From contig NC_050720.1 in assembly GCF_013402915.1 (NCBI RefSeq), positions 1,302,001 to 1,366,000 on the forward strand: a stretch of DNA of 64,000 nucleotides, written 5' to 3'. This DNA comes from Zygotorulaspora mrakii (taxonomy: Eukaryota > Ascomycota > Saccharomycetes > Saccharomycetales > Saccharomycetaceae). Shown one piece after another: positions 9,554 through 19,885 of the stretch. Within the stretch, counting starts at the first letter, position 1, and each line of letters begins with the position of its first letter. A model generated the notes under the pieces. That model did no database searches, was not told the DNA's origin, and worked only from the letters and a program-made list of their open reading frames with translations. The position numbers and the translations under genes are program-made.

Positions 9554-9728
9554 CTTTGCAGAGTCTTTGCTGTTTGTGTTCTTTTCTTCAATTGTTGTAT
9601 CTTTTAAGGTACATTTGAGTAAAACTCAAATACGAACGTTTCGCACTTGTGACAATGACAACGGATTAATTTACAAACTATACTAATATATAGAGCTTGA
9701 GGAAAAGTTTTGCTGATAGGTTCCGCTT

Positions 9729-12700
9729 ATGCTGAGAACGAAGTTAGTGGATTCAATTGAATCAAAGGGAATCGGTACCATTTTACATAATCCAGAGGCT
9801 AAGAAACTATTGGTGAGCAAGCGAAATGGTGACGTTGAAGTATATTCTATGGAAAATAAAAAACTGAAATTATTTCAAACGTATCCACAGCTTTTGCAAA
9901 GTTCACACACAGAAGAAACGGTCATCAAAGGTTTATATGTGTCAGAAGAGTTATCTACTGTGTTCGCTAGATGTGAAAAATCTTTGTTATTGTTTAACAG
10001 TACTAATTTACACAAATATGATCAAATTGTAGATAAGAGAGGAATTGACAACTGTTGGCTTTTTGAAGTAATACTGCCGAATGAAGATGATAAAATGACT
10101 TATCTTGTATACTCTACCAAAGCTACTTCTAAGCTCAGAATGTTGGTTTGGGAGGGACGGATCTATAAGAAAATTGTGGAAGCAACTCTCGGCTCAGAAA
10201 AGGAATATGTACAATCTGTGGAATCAGGGCAGACCGGAATAATATTGGCAACTAATGTGGGAGTATACCATTGGTCGTATGGTGAATCCGTCCTTTCAAG
10301 AATTGATAAGATTGTAAAAAGAAAATACCCTGTGGACATGGTTGAAGCCCTTGAAGATTTGAAAAAAATAAGCATAGATAAAGAACATGCCTCAGATCTC
10401 ACTTCTAAAACAAGTCACTCCGTAGTATCTACTAGCAGAGTCACCAAAAAATCAAGCATATTGAATTTTTGGAAAAAGCAAAAAGGTCACAATGCAGAGC
10501 CTCTCACCAAGGTACGATATACTTTCACGCCGTCAGCGGAAAAGCATGTAATGTTTGATGGAATCACAAAAAATTTATTTACCTTCGGATTGACTGAAAG
10601 AAATCTACCCTACATGGAAGCATCCAATAATAGCCAATTCATCGAATGGAATTGTGAATTCTTTCGTATGCATTATCTGCCACCAAATCTTCTCATTCTG
10701 AGTAATAAAACTACAATAAGATTTGTTGACTACAGAATTGGATTCACATTTTTGCAGCAGGATATACCAGAAGGCATACAAAAAGTGGAAGTCATTGGCA
10801 GTTGTTTTTTCATTGTTTGGACTTTGAAAGATCAATTAAAACTTTTCCACTACCAAGTAGATGATGGGTCCGATGATTCTTTCACTGATGATGAATCGAT
10901 ATGTGGTAATATTTACGACTCTGATTTCTATCAATTATGGAGGAAGGTCATATTTTATGATTTCTTTTTAAATTCACCTGATGCTTTACAGCTTTGCGAA
11001 TCTCCTGATCGACAAGAATCATTAAATTTATGTGCGTTGAAGCTGAGAGATTTGACTGTTCTGTTTTGCCTTGCAGTATTTGAGCGCTTTGAGCATTATA
11101 TGAATCTTTGTGCCGAACAAAATTCAATTGATATACGCTGTATCAAACTTCAAGAGATTATCGTAAAAGAAATATTTGAGAAGTTTATTAAGTTTTGGGC
11201 CCCCCCACAACTTGTGATTGCGAAAACATTCCCATCAAACACATCCGATTTAGTATGGGACATGACAGGCCAAAAACACAATTGCCTTACATCGAATGGC
11301 AAAACACGAGGAGTTTACGATATACCTAGTGATTTAGTGAGGAAGTGGTTATTACCGTACCTGGTAGATATTAGGAGAATCCTGAAAAATATGTCAAAAA
11401 ATGAAACTGTTGCATGGAAATTATCCAAAAGAAATATTGAAGTTGGTCTAGATTTTTTCCTACTTAATAACCATGGATCCTTTGAGATTTCGCATTTATT
11501 GAGTTTAATTGACACCGTACTGTTTGAGACTTATCTTCAGTATTTTCCCTCTATGATCGGTCCACTACTGTCTGTTGAAAATATGTGCGATTATGATATT
11601 GTCGTCGAAGAGCTCCGTAATAGACACAAATTTCAAGAGCTGGTTGATTTTTTATCCAAGAGGGGCAAGCACGAAGAAGCTTTAGGCTTTTTAACTGATC
11701 TTTATATAGACGCAGAGGGTCACGATGAACTTAGAGAGGGCATTCGACTACTAGTTTTGAATTATTTGAAAAACCTTTCGGGAGAGTTCCTGCAGATTAT
11801 ATTCAAGTACACTGAATGGCTTCTACAAAGATTTAGTCCCAAAGATAGCATTTTAGAGGAGATATTCCTGAACGATAGTCCATTATGCGCTAATCGCGAT
11901 CATTTACAAATATATGAATTCATCGATGCTCTAGACAGCCAAATATCGTTGGAGTATCTGGAGTTTGTCATCAGTGACTTGAACTCAAAAAACATTCGAT
12001 TGCACACTTTGTTAATAAAATGTTACTTCCAGGATCTTGACAACAAGATTTCGCGGATCAAGTTAAGATCTGTCTTGGAGAGTACATCTGTATACGAGCC
12101 GAGAACAATACTCAGATTATTAGAGGAAGCAGCAAATCAAATTTCATCTTCCAATACTGACCAATACATTTTTGTTGAAAGACTCAAGGTTTATCCGCTT
12201 CAAAGATTAGGGAGCTATGAAGAGGCCGTCAATATTCTTTTCGATGAACTAGAGGATTATGATGCTACCTCTGTTTTCTGTGAAAAAGTCTACAGTAATG
12301 ATGCAGAAGCTGGAAAATCAACTTTGCTGCATTTTTTCAAAAAACTAATCAAATCCATTCAGGCTGGTAAGAATGCCATGCTCGCCTTGTTTTTGCAGGA
12401 GCATTCCTCCAAATTGAACACCGTGGAAATTTACGACTTACTGCCAGACTCAGTCTCTCTCTATGAACTGAAAGAAGTATTGCTACAGACAGTAAAATCT
12501 CATTTTATCAAAAAGGATGAAACAAGGATAAAAAAGAATCTTTTACAAGTCGAGCTTATAAACAAGGGGTACGAGCTAAATAAGGAACTCGCTAAGTATG
12601 TCATAATTGAGGAGAACTACAGGTGTCCGATATGTAAAAAGCCATTTGGCACTTTAACTACGGACACAACGCTTTTGTTTGATTCTGACAATAGGAGCTT

Positions 12701-12812
12701 TGTGGTACATTACACTTGTGGAAGAGCTTTTGAGTTAAAGATGCAAGCTAAAAGATCCAAGGATGGAATGGGTGCCAATAAACGAGTACGTGATTTCAAA
12801 AGCTCCGAATGA
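9729..12812 (+). CDS. VAM6: HOPS subunit Vam6/Vps39
   Basis: Vam6/Vps39 is a HOPS tethering subunit at the vacuole membrane. It binds Ypt7, and takes part in vacuole fusion, in vCLAMP contacts with mitochondria and in TORC1 signalling. The product is 1027 aa (1049 in S. cerevisiae). An N-terminal beta-propeller (citron homology-like, about residues 1-370) is followed by a long alpha-solenoid. It ends in a zinc-knuckle-like segment with CPICKKPF and a later HYTCG, typical of the Vps39 C-terminal domain. It lies tail to tail with UTP21, only 49 bases apart. In S. cerevisiae the two loci are on different chromosomes (YDL077C, YLR409C). Confidence 0.95.
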   Translation: MLRTKLVDSIESKGIGTILHNPEAKKLLVSKRNGDVEVYSMENKKLKLFQTYPQLLQSSHTEETVIKGLYVSEELSTVFARCEKSLLLFNSTNLHKYDQIVDKRGIDNCWLFEVILPNEDDKMTYLVYSTKATSKLRMLVWEGRIYKKIVEATLGSEKEYVQSVESGQTGIILATNVGVYHWSYGESVLSRIDKIVKRKYPVDMVEALEDLKKISIDKEHASDLTSKTSHSVVSTSRVTKKSSILNFWKKQKGHNAEPLTKVRYTFTPSAEKHVMFDGITKNLFTFGLTERNLPYMEASNNSQFIEWNCEFFRMHYLPPNLLILSNKTTIRFVDYRIGFTFLQQDIPEGIQKVEVIGSCFFIVWTLKDQLKLFHYQVDDGSDDSFTDDESICGNIYDSDFYQLWRKVIFYDFFLNSPDALQLCESPDRQESLNLCALKLRDLTVLFCLAVFERFEHYMNLCAEQNSIDIRCIKLQEIIVKEIFEKFIKFWAPPQLVIAKTFPSNTSDLVWDMTGQKHNCLTSNGKTRGVYDIPSDLVRKWLLPYLVDIRRILKNMSKNETVAWKLSKRNIEVGLDFFLLNNHGSFEISHLLSLIDTVLFETYLQYFPSMIGPLLSVENMCDYDIVVEELRNRHKFQELVDFLSKRGKHEEALGFLTDLYIDAEGHDELREGIRLLVLNYLKNLSGEFLQIIFKYTEWLLQRFSPKDSILEEIFLNDSPLCANRDHLQIYEFIDALDSQISLEYLEFVISDLNSKNIRLHTLLIKCYFQDLDNKISRIKLRSVLESTSVYEPRTILRLLEEAANQISSSNTDQYIFVERLKVYPLQRLGSYEEAVNILFDELEDYDATSVFCEKVYSNDAEAGKSTLLHFFKKLIKSIQAGKNAMLALFLQEHSSKLNTVEIYDLLPDSVSLYELKEVLLQTVKSHFIKKDETRIKKNLLQVELINKGYELNKELAKYVIIEENYRCPICKKPFGTLTTDTTLLFDSDNRSFVVHYTCGRAFELKMQAKRSKDGMGANKRVRDFKSSE

Positions 12813-12861
12813 CAAAACTGCAATTGATATAGAATTCTTTATTGTAAGTAGGTTAGCATAT

Positions 12862-15696
12862 TCAGCGACTAGAGACAAAGTTTGCGACACCGGAACAATA
12901 CTTGATTAGGTCATCTAATTTCTCACCTTTTGTACTGCATTTATTCCACTCACCTAATGCCTTTGTAACACGTTCATTTTGGTTATTAGTGTGTATTATA
13001 TCCCCATGAGCCTTAAACAATAAGCTCATAAAGGCCTCGTACAAATCAAAATCTCTGTTGGTTTTGACACCTTGTACAAGTGCGTTAATAAACCATATCA
13101 ATTCATCAAACGGTTCATATGAATTCAAAGATCTGACCTCAAGATCCACAGCTGCAGGTGACAAAGTTACCAAATTAAGCAAAAATTCGCTAAAGTTTTC
13201 AGATTCGGCGCCTTTCCTGAGAAGTTCTGTGAATTTGGACTCGAAACCTAGAGGACCTGTGGGCTTAAACTTGTTTATTTGCATTTCTGCAGCCACGCGA
13301 TCAGTTTCAGCCGCTTGCTTTCTCTGAATTGCCTCAACTGTCTCATGCGCAACGCCTTCCCTTCCGGATGCCTCATCACCAACCTTATCACCTGACAATT
13401 GCAGAAAAAATGGTGACTGTTGTGCTTTCTTTGGAGCCTCTACAGGTTTCGAACGTTGTCTGATTACATCAAGGTGTAATAGAGTGTTCATTTTATTTCT
13501 AGGACCAATCGATAATGTCAAGAGCTCTTTATTGATCTGATGCATTGTTTCATATTTATTGAAGTTAACGTCATGTTCTTCATCGATTGAATCATTGAAA
13601 GCACCAGTGAGCATTGATACACCCCCCGTAGCAGATGCGTTAGGTAAAGAAATTTTCGAGAATTCCTCTTCGTTTATCATTCTAGTGGATACGGCTTTAA
13701 ATTGCGATCTGTTCGTCCAAATGCAGATTCCATTGCCACTAACATGTGTTGTAGCCAAATATTCTCCATTAGGTGAGAACTTAACATTGGTTGCAACCGA
13801 CTCCAACCTGACACCATCGATGCAACCGCCAGTAGGCAAGTCCCAAGTCCTAATTGTACTATCAAGAGATGAGGAAACAATCCAACGCCCGTCAGGTGAA
13901 AAGTCCAGTGAAGTTATTCGGTTAGAATGGCCCCAAAGTTGTCTAACAATTCTCTGAGTAACAGCATCAACGATGACAATAGAAAGATCGTCTAATATCA
14001 GAGCGAAAAGATCAGATGCACGGTGATACACCATTGAAGTTATTGGTGCATCTAGCTGCAACTTACCCAAGAGAGAAGACCTATTGAAATCGTAAAAACC
14101 CACGATACCATCAAGACCACATGAGACCATCTTCCGATTCATGCCATCTAGAGCAATGCCAGTAACAGCCTTTTTATGCAAAATATATTTTTTCCGGATA
14201 ATACCACTTTGCATGTTATAAACTACAATACTACCATTTGATGATCCAATAAACCCAAAGTTTCCACATTGCGAAATTTGTACAGATTTAACGATACCGC
14301 CATCAGTTGTACCAAAAGTCCATCTTCCTACTCTTTTACTGCGAAGGTCCCAAGTGCGAGCTTCCTTTTCGTTCATGTGAGCAGTCAAAATATTTTCCCA
14401 TTCACCAACCCTTGCGTTTGAAATTGCAATAGCTGTAATTTCTGGAAATTTCTCCTTTATTGCACTACCACCGATCCTTCCTCCGTCTGGTTTTTTATGC
14501 AATCTTTGAGACAGTTCCTGTGATTGTGCATCTTTTCTTAAAGAAAAGGCCCAGAATGATCTATCTCTAGAGGCTGATAATATGAAATGAGCTGAGTTAT
14601 CCCCAAACGAGATAAATGATGGTTGTTGAGAATGTCCACCTCTAGAACGTAGAAACCTCGGAGGCTGAACAACAACGCCACTATCACTTTGCGATAAAGA
14701 CGGATCGAAAACATATTCCTTAAGTTGGTTGTCCCCTCCAGAGGTAACCACAATGGGTTGTCCATTCAAATAGGACGCCCTTGTGATACCACCGTAAGAC
14801 TCGCTATGAATACCTTTCAAAACATGTATACGAGAGCGACGATCCAGATCATAGAATACTATATCACCGTTAGTTGACCCAAGGCACAAATGTGCAGAGC
14901 CATCTGTCCTAAAGGACAAAGATGATATCCTTGATTGCATCATCTTTATCCTTCGGATAATTCTACCCTTTCTTAAATTGTACATAAAAACTTCCCCTGA
15001 TGCGGTCCCTAGAGCCAAGATGTCAAGTGCTGGTGCAACCTCCACAGCTGTAATTTGTTCTGGAAACTCATCAGACGTATAAAGTAGTTTTCCTGTTCTA
15101 ATATTGTACAGTAATAGATTTGTTCTCGTCACAACTACAATTTTGTTGAGATATGTGGGCATATGGGCAAGTGCGACAATGTCTCCACCCTGAAGTTTTT
15201 CGATACTGAAGCTTGTGTAAATCTCAGTGGCATACTTGTCCTGGGATAACTTCTTTTTGTATATGTATACTGCGTTATCATCAGTAGAGACACACAAGAA
15301 GTCACCAAAGACACACAAATTTCTCACTGTGACCCTTCTCTTCAATTCAATCGTATGCTGGCAGATACCACGTTTATAAATGCCTACTTTGCTTCCGTAT
15401 GCAACAAATATATAATGAAAGTGTGTTGAAAACGCTGTAATTCCTGCATCAGTCTCCTTTTCAGAAACGAATAGTAGATGGAGATTGTTAGCATCATATA
15501 TCTGGAATGATTTACCCACACTAGTGACAATGTAAAAGGTCGATCCCAAAGATCCCACTGCAAATGGAATGTTATTGATTACGTTACCAACCACTCTGAA
15601 TGGTGCGAAAATTTTGGACCCGAGACCACGCCCTGTAACGACAACAGCTGCGTCAATCTTCCTCTTCTTTGAAGCCTCAATATCTGTGCCAGTCAT
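12862..15696 (-). CDS. UTP21: SSU processome WD-repeat protein Utp21
   Basis: Utp21 belongs to the UTP-B module of the small-subunit processome and helps 18S pre-rRNA folding in the nucleolus. The product from ATG 15696 is 944 aa (939 in S. cerevisiae). It has two WD40 propellers (for example SASLDSTIRTWD-type repeats: SSSLDSTIRTWDLPTGG) and a C-terminal Utp21 helical domain. The frame also has an ATG at 15771 that would add 25 residues rich in Arg and free of acidic residues. I chose 15696 for two reasons: MTGTDIEASKKRK aligns with the family N terminus, and a PAC element ends right at 15772, where a 5' UTR would be impossible for the upstream ATG. Confidence 0.95.
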   Translation of the reverse strand: MTGTDIEASKKRKIDAAVVVTGRGLGSKIFAPFRVVGNVINNIPFAVGSLGSTFYIVTSVGKSFQIYDANNLHLLFVSEKETDAGITAFSTHFHYIFVAYGSKVGIYKRGICQHTIELKRRVTVRNLCVFGDFLCVSTDDNAVYIYKKKLSQDKYATEIYTSFSIEKLQGGDIVALAHMPTYLNKIVVVTRTNLLLYNIRTGKLLYTSDEFPEQITAVEVAPALDILALGTASGEVFMYNLRKGRIIRRIKMMQSRISSLSFRTDGSAHLCLGSTNGDIVFYDLDRRSRIHVLKGIHSESYGGITRASYLNGQPIVVTSGGDNQLKEYVFDPSLSQSDSGVVVQPPRFLRSRGGHSQQPSFISFGDNSAHFILSASRDRSFWAFSLRKDAQSQELSQRLHKKPDGGRIGGSAIKEKFPEITAIAISNARVGEWENILTAHMNEKEARTWDLRSKRVGRWTFGTTDGGIVKSVQISQCGNFGFIGSSNGSIVVYNMQSGIIRKKYILHKKAVTGIALDGMNRKMVSCGLDGIVGFYDFNRSSLLGKLQLDAPITSMVYHRASDLFALILDDLSIVIVDAVTQRIVRQLWGHSNRITSLDFSPDGRWIVSSSLDSTIRTWDLPTGGCIDGVRLESVATNVKFSPNGEYLATTHVSGNGICIWTNRSQFKAVSTRMINEEEFSKISLPNASATGGVSMLTGAFNDSIDEEHDVNFNKYETMHQINKELLTLSIGPRNKMNTLLHLDVIRQRSKPVEAPKKAQQSPFFLQLSGDKVGDEASGREGVAHETVEAIQRKQAAETDRVAAEMQINKFKPTGPLGFESKFTELLRKGAESENFSEFLLNLVTLSPAAVDLEVRSLNSYEPFDELIWFINALVQGVKTNRDFDLYEAFMSLLFKAHGDIIHTNNQNERVTKALGEWNKCSTKGEKLDDLIKYCSGVANFVSSR

Positions 15697-15771
15697 TGTT
15701 CTTTTGAGCCACGACGGAATCCTTTGGAACCTTGCAGTTATGAAAGCCTGTTTGCACACTCTAAAACTCAT

Positions 15772-15797
15772 CTCATCGCATCAGTTTCAAATTTTCA
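15772..15797 (-). promoter_or_regulatory. PAC and RRPE elements of UTP21
   Basis: On the minus strand GCGATGAG (complement of 15772-15779) is an exact PAC element and TGAAAATTTG (complement of 15788-15797) is a near match to RRPE. This pair is the hallmark of ribosome-biogenesis genes. They sit 76-101 bases before ATG 15696, the usual distance. Confidence 0.75.
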
Positions 15798-15828
15798 TTA
15801 TATTTTTTTTATCAACATCCACTCACCG

Positions 15829-15834
15829 CACGTG
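15829..15834. promoter_or_regulatory. CACGTG E-box in UTP21-VIP1 promoter
   Basis: The palindrome GCACGTGA is a Cbf1/Pho4-type E-box in the 332-base divergent promoter, 195 bases before the VIP1 ATG. Vip1 products control phosphate signalling in yeast, so Pho4 feedback is conceivable, but Cbf1 or another bHLH factor is equally likely. Confidence 0.45.
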
Positions 15835-16028
15835 AAGAGTATCTTGTCGCTAAAAAGTATTGACGACGCATATAAAATAAAGCAGTAGCACTGTTAACTT
15901 CGCAAGTTGACGTGAACCTTTTGAGAAAGTATTTTGTCAGTATCCACTTGTTTACTTTCAGTTCGTTTTCGTTCTATTGCTGGAAAGGAGAAGTCTAGCC
16001 TAAAGAAGATTAACCGTTACCTAATCTA

Positions 16029-19000
16029 ATGGGAAACAACGTTACTGACGCAGGTGCTGGTCAAAAAACAATGTCAACGAAGATGGATAATACGGTCCCG
16101 AGTTCTCCTTCATCTCCTATTGCTTTGGATCAGAAAACTAAAAAAGCTATGGAGTCTATTGCCCCAATTTTAGAAGGTTTCATTCCAAAGACCTCGGCAA
16201 GCGAAAATACATCATTGAAGTTGCCTCCACCCTCAATTCCATGCCATAGTGATTCTATGGAGGAAGAAGACGTTGGAACTACCCTGCAAAAGACCTTGAG
16301 TATTAATTCGCAGCCTAGCGTAGGAGCTCCAGGTGAGAAGACTCGCTCTCACTCAGAATTTGGGGAGCATGACCAGACTATCACGCCTTCGCTAGAACCA
16401 CAACAGTTTCTCACAGACATTGATCATCAGGAAGAATTGCAATTAGCCGAGTTGGGTGTTAAAACGCCAGTTTTTCAGCAAACTGTAATCGACCCCATGA
16501 ATTCACCTGTGCTACCCGTGGCCACTGCTGCACCTCCTTCCACTAATGTAAGCTCTAATAGTTCATCAAGGAAGTCCTCGATAGGGAACGCTAAGCCACA
16601 GCTCGCCAAAATCGGGAAAATCGGTGTATGTGCAATGGATGCAAAAGCATTGTCCAAACCGTGTAGGAGAATTTTAAACCTTTTGATTGAGAATGGCGAA
16701 TTCGAACCTGTCATTTTTGGTGACAAAGTTATTCTTGATGAGAAGATTGAAAACTGGCCCACTTGCGACTTTTTAATATCTTTCTTCTCTTCGGGATTTC
16801 CATTGGATAAGGCTATCTCCTACGTTAGACTACGAAAGCCATTCATCATCAATGACTTGATGATGCAGAAGGTCCTGTGGGACAGAAGGTTGTGTTTGCA
16901 AGTATTGGCAGCGGCAAACGTGCCTACTCCACCAAGGTTAGAAATAAGCAGAGATGGTGGTCCGAGAGTCGATGATGAGCTCAGAGCAAAATTGTTAAAT
17001 AAAGGTGTTGATGTTCAGCCTATTAAAGCTCCGAAATGGCGTATGATCGATGAAGATACATTGGAAGTTAATGGCGAAATAATGAGCAAACCATTCGTCG
17101 AGAAACCTGTTGATGGTGAAGATCATAACATTTATATCTATTACCACTCGAAAAATGGTGGTGGGGGCCGTAGATTATTCCGTAAAGTTGGAAACAAATC
17201 TTCAGAATTTGATCCCAATTTAGCCGCTCCAAGAACGGAGGGATCCTACATCTACGAGCAATTTATGGACACTGATAACTTTGAGGACGTCAAAGCATAT
17301 ACAGTTGGGGAAAAATTCTGCCATGCCGAAACAAGAAAGTCACCTGTTGTCGATGGTATAGTGAGAAGAAATACACATGGTAAAGAGGTTAGGTATATCA
17401 CAGAACTAACGAAAGATGAAAAGGAAATGGCAAGGCAAGTTTCCAAGGCATTTTCACAGATGATTTGTGGATTCGATTTATTAAGGGTCTCAGGCAGTAG
17501 TTATGTCATTGATGTTAATGGATTCTCCTTCGTTAAGGACAATAATTCATATTACGACGCATGTGCAAGAATTTTGAGAGATACTTTTGTCCATGCTAAG
17601 AAACGCATGGACGCAGAAAATAGGAACTTACCTGCTATTCAAGAAGAAAAGACGCAAAAATGGGTTTTTAAAGGATTAGTGACTGTTATTCGTCATGCCG
17701 ACAGAACTCCCAAACAAAAGTTCAAGCACTCTTTTACTTCACCGATATTCATTTCTTTATTGAAGGGTCACAAGGAAGAAGTAGTTATCAGAAACGTGAG
17801 TGATTTAAAAATCGTGCTAAAGGCACTTAAAATTGCAGAAGAAGAGAATGCAGAAGATCCCGCTAAGCTGCTAGTCCTATCTAATGCTTTGGAAAAAAAG
17901 TTAGAGTTTCCAGGTACCAAAATTCAATTGAAACCTATTTTAAATTGTGATAACGAAGTGGAAAAGGTTCAGTTCATTTTAAAATGGGGCGGCGAACCAA
18001 CGCACTCAGCTCGTTATCAGGCAAGGGACCTTGGCGAACAAATGAGACAGGATTTTGATTTATTGAACAAAAGCATCCTTCATAATATTAAAATTTTTTC
18101 ATCATCCGAGAGAAGAGTTCTATTGTCTGCTCAAATTTGGGCACAAGCTTTGTTCGGTGCTGATGAACTAGGAAGTGATGAAATTAGTGTAAGAAAAGAT
18201 CTTTTGGATGACAGTAATGCAGCCAAAGATTTAATGGATAAAGTGAAGAAGAAACTGAAGCCTTTGTTGAGAGAAGGGAAAGAGCCGCCTCAACAATTTG
18301 CTTGGCCCCCAAAGATGCCCGAACCCTACTATGTGATCAAGCGAGTCGTAGAACTGATGAATTATCAGCAAAAAATAATGCACCACAACTTTGAAACCAG
18401 AGATGTCAACGCCATGCAACCAAAATGGTGTTGTGCTGAGGATGCAAGTTTATTCAAAGAAAGATGGGATAAACTTTTCAAAGAATTTAATAACGTCGAA
18501 AAAGTTGACCCCTCCAAAATCTCAGAACTTTACGACACGATGAAGTACGATGCACTGCATAACAGAAAATTTCTAGAGCAAATATTTGACCCCTGTGAGA
18601 TTGTCGATCCAGAAGTAGGCAATCACTCGCTGGTGGATCGCTATCCGATTAACATTTTGGCTAAAAATAATTTCAAAATCATAGATAGCAATCAAAATCT
18701 ATCTTCGAACTCCGTCAAGACTGGAGGGAATAGTGTTGGCTCTCTTGGTTGGGTTCTTGAGAGCGGGAAAACATCACGGGCAACCTCTAAATCCGGTTCA
18801 ATCTTCGATGATCCAAAATTCATGCAACTGCGTGAACTATACAAATTGGCCAAAGTTCTTTTTGATTTCATTTGTCCAAAAGAATACGGTATATCTGACT
18901 CAGAAAAATTGGATATTGGACTGTTAACCTCATTGCCATTAGCCAAACAGATATTGAAAGATCTAGAAGACATGAAAAATAGGGAAGAACCGGCATGCGT

Positions 19001-19505
19001 CGCATATTTCACGAAAGAGTCTCATATCTACACTTTGTTGAATATAATTTACGAATCTGGCATACCAATGAGAATTGCAAGAAATGCGCTTCCAGAATGC
19101 GATTATCTATCTCAGATCAATTTCGAATTGTACGAAAGCACTGACGCTTCGGGTCAAAAAACACATTCAATAAGATTGAAAATGTCACCAGGGTGTCATA
19201 CTCAAGACCCGCTAGATGTTCAATTAGACGATAAGCACTACATCAGCTGCATTCCCAAAATATCATTGACTAAACATCTGGATATGGATTATGTACAACA
19301 AAAATTAAGAAACAAATTTGGTAGAGTCAATATGCCACAAAAGTTCACGCCAGTCAATATCACAAGTCCTAACTTAACTTTCCAAAGGGACAATAGCCAT
19401 CACGGGTACATCAACGACTGCAAAGTGGACACCTCAACTCCACCATTAGAGCCACTTTCAACTCCTCATTCTTCGGCATCGATCGACAACACTTTGGAAG
19501 AATGA
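16029..19505 (+). CDS. VIP1: inositol hexakisphosphate kinase / phosphatase Vip1
   Basis: Vip1 is a PPIP5K: it phosphorylates IP6 or 5-IP7 at position 1 and dephosphorylates the product through a second domain. Its inositol pyrophosphates act on SPX proteins and phosphate homeostasis. The 1158-aa product (1146 in S. cerevisiae) has a disordered Ser/Pro-rich N terminus of about 190 residues. The ATP-grasp kinase follows, with FVEKPVDGEDHNIYIYY near residue 357 and VIDVNGFSFVKDNNSYYD near 490. The histidine-acid-phosphatase-like domain starts with RHADRTPKQKFK at residue 555. The Ser-rich tail is short. ATG 16029 is the first in frame; a second Met at residue 15 is possible. UTP21 is divergent. 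Confidence 0.97.
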   Translation: MGNNVTDAGAGQKTMSTKMDNTVPSSPSSPIALDQKTKKAMESIAPILEGFIPKTSASENTSLKLPPPSIPCHSDSMEEEDVGTTLQKTLSINSQPSVGAPGEKTRSHSEFGEHDQTITPSLEPQQFLTDIDHQEELQLAELGVKTPVFQQTVIDPMNSPVLPVATAAPPSTNVSSNSSSRKSSIGNAKPQLAKIGKIGVCAMDAKALSKPCRRILNLLIENGEFEPVIFGDKVILDEKIENWPTCDFLISFFSSGFPLDKAISYVRLRKPFIINDLMMQKVLWDRRLCLQVLAAANVPTPPRLEISRDGGPRVDDELRAKLLNKGVDVQPIKAPKWRMIDEDTLEVNGEIMSKPFVEKPVDGEDHNIYIYYHSKNGGGGRRLFRKVGNKSSEFDPNLAAPRTEGSYIYEQFMDTDNFEDVKAYTVGEKFCHAETRKSPVVDGIVRRNTHGKEVRYITELTKDEKEMARQVSKAFSQMICGFDLLRVSGSSYVIDVNGFSFVKDNNSYYDACARILRDTFVHAKKRMDAENRNLPAIQEEKTQKWVFKGLVTVIRHADRTPKQKFKHSFTSPIFISLLKGHKEEVVIRNVSDLKIVLKALKIAEEENAEDPAKLLVLSNALEKKLEFPGTKIQLKPILNCDNEVEKVQFILKWGGEPTHSARYQARDLGEQMRQDFDLLNKSILHNIKIFSSSERRVLLSAQIWAQALFGADELGSDEISVRKDLLDDSNAAKDLMDKVKKKLKPLLREGKEPPQQFAWPPKMPEPYYVIKRVVELMNYQQKIMHHNFETRDVNAMQPKWCCAEDASLFKERWDKLFKEFNNVEKVDPSKISELYDTMKYDALHNRKFLEQIFDPCEIVDPEVGNHSLVDRYPINILAKNNFKIIDSNQNLSSNSVKTGGNSVGSLGWVLESGKTSRATSKSGSIFDDPKFMQLRELYKLAKVLFDFICPKEYGISDSEKLDIGLLTSLPLAKQILKDLEDMKNREEPACVAYFTKESHIYTLLNIIYESGIPMRIARNALPECDYLSQINFELYESTDASGQKTHSIRLKMSPGCHTQDPLDVQLDDKHYISCIPKISLTKHLDMDYVQQKLRNKFGRVNMPQKFTPVNITSPNLTFQRDNSHHGYINDCKVDTSTPPLEPLSTPHSSASIDNTLEE

Positions 19506-19604
19506 TCAGTATACGCATACACTGCTACCATCCATACGTATAACAATTTAATGGTTTAGTATTTGGCGCAAATCCCGTCCACGCATTTCTTGTCATTCAT
19601 GTAG

Positions 19605-19663
19605 ATTGCTCACATGGATCGAATGCTGTTTTTTTCATTCTCATTTTGCTCATCTTGAGCATA
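19605..19663. promoter_or_regulatory. Mac1-type copper-response elements
   Basis: An exact TTTGCTCA is at 19645-19652. Four bases later TGAGCATA (19656-19663) is its inverted copy with one mismatch. ATTGCTCA at 19605-19612 is a third, one-mismatch copy. Mac1 activates CTR1, CTR3 and FRE genes through paired TTTGC(T/G)C(A/G) sites when copper is low, so the arrangement is as expected for CTR3, about 225-280 bases before its ATG. Confidence 0.8.
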
Positions 19664-19790
19664 TTAGGATCACATTTTTTTAGAGGTACTACAGTTCTAT
19701 GAATCTCTATAGCATGAAACTTGCCAAACTCAACGAGCACTGTAATATTCGACGATCCTTGCTTCACGGGTTATGAGGCCTTTGGTCTCA

Positions 19791-19798
19791 TATATAAA
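19791..19798 (+). promoter_or_regulatory. TATA box of CTR3
   Basis: TATATAAA lies 88 bases before the CTR3 ATG and downstream of the Mac1-type sites, a normal layout for a regulated TATA promoter. Confidence 0.7.
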
Positions 19799-19885
19799 GG
19801 CCCATATTATCAGCGAAGTACCGATAGTCAATAACATATATAAGAATTCTGCAACGTTTAATAGCCGGATAAAACTATAATAAAT

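Larger units (their letters stand above)
19506..19885. other. CTR3 promoter region
   Basis: This 380-base spacer contains the VIP1 3' end and a well-formed CTR3 promoter, with Mac1-type copper sites and a TATA box listed separately. Confidence 0.7.

Noticed and set aside
15697..15771. N-terminal extension of UTP21 resembling a mitochondrial signal
   Set aside because: The PAC element position and the family N terminus indicate that this is 5' leader.
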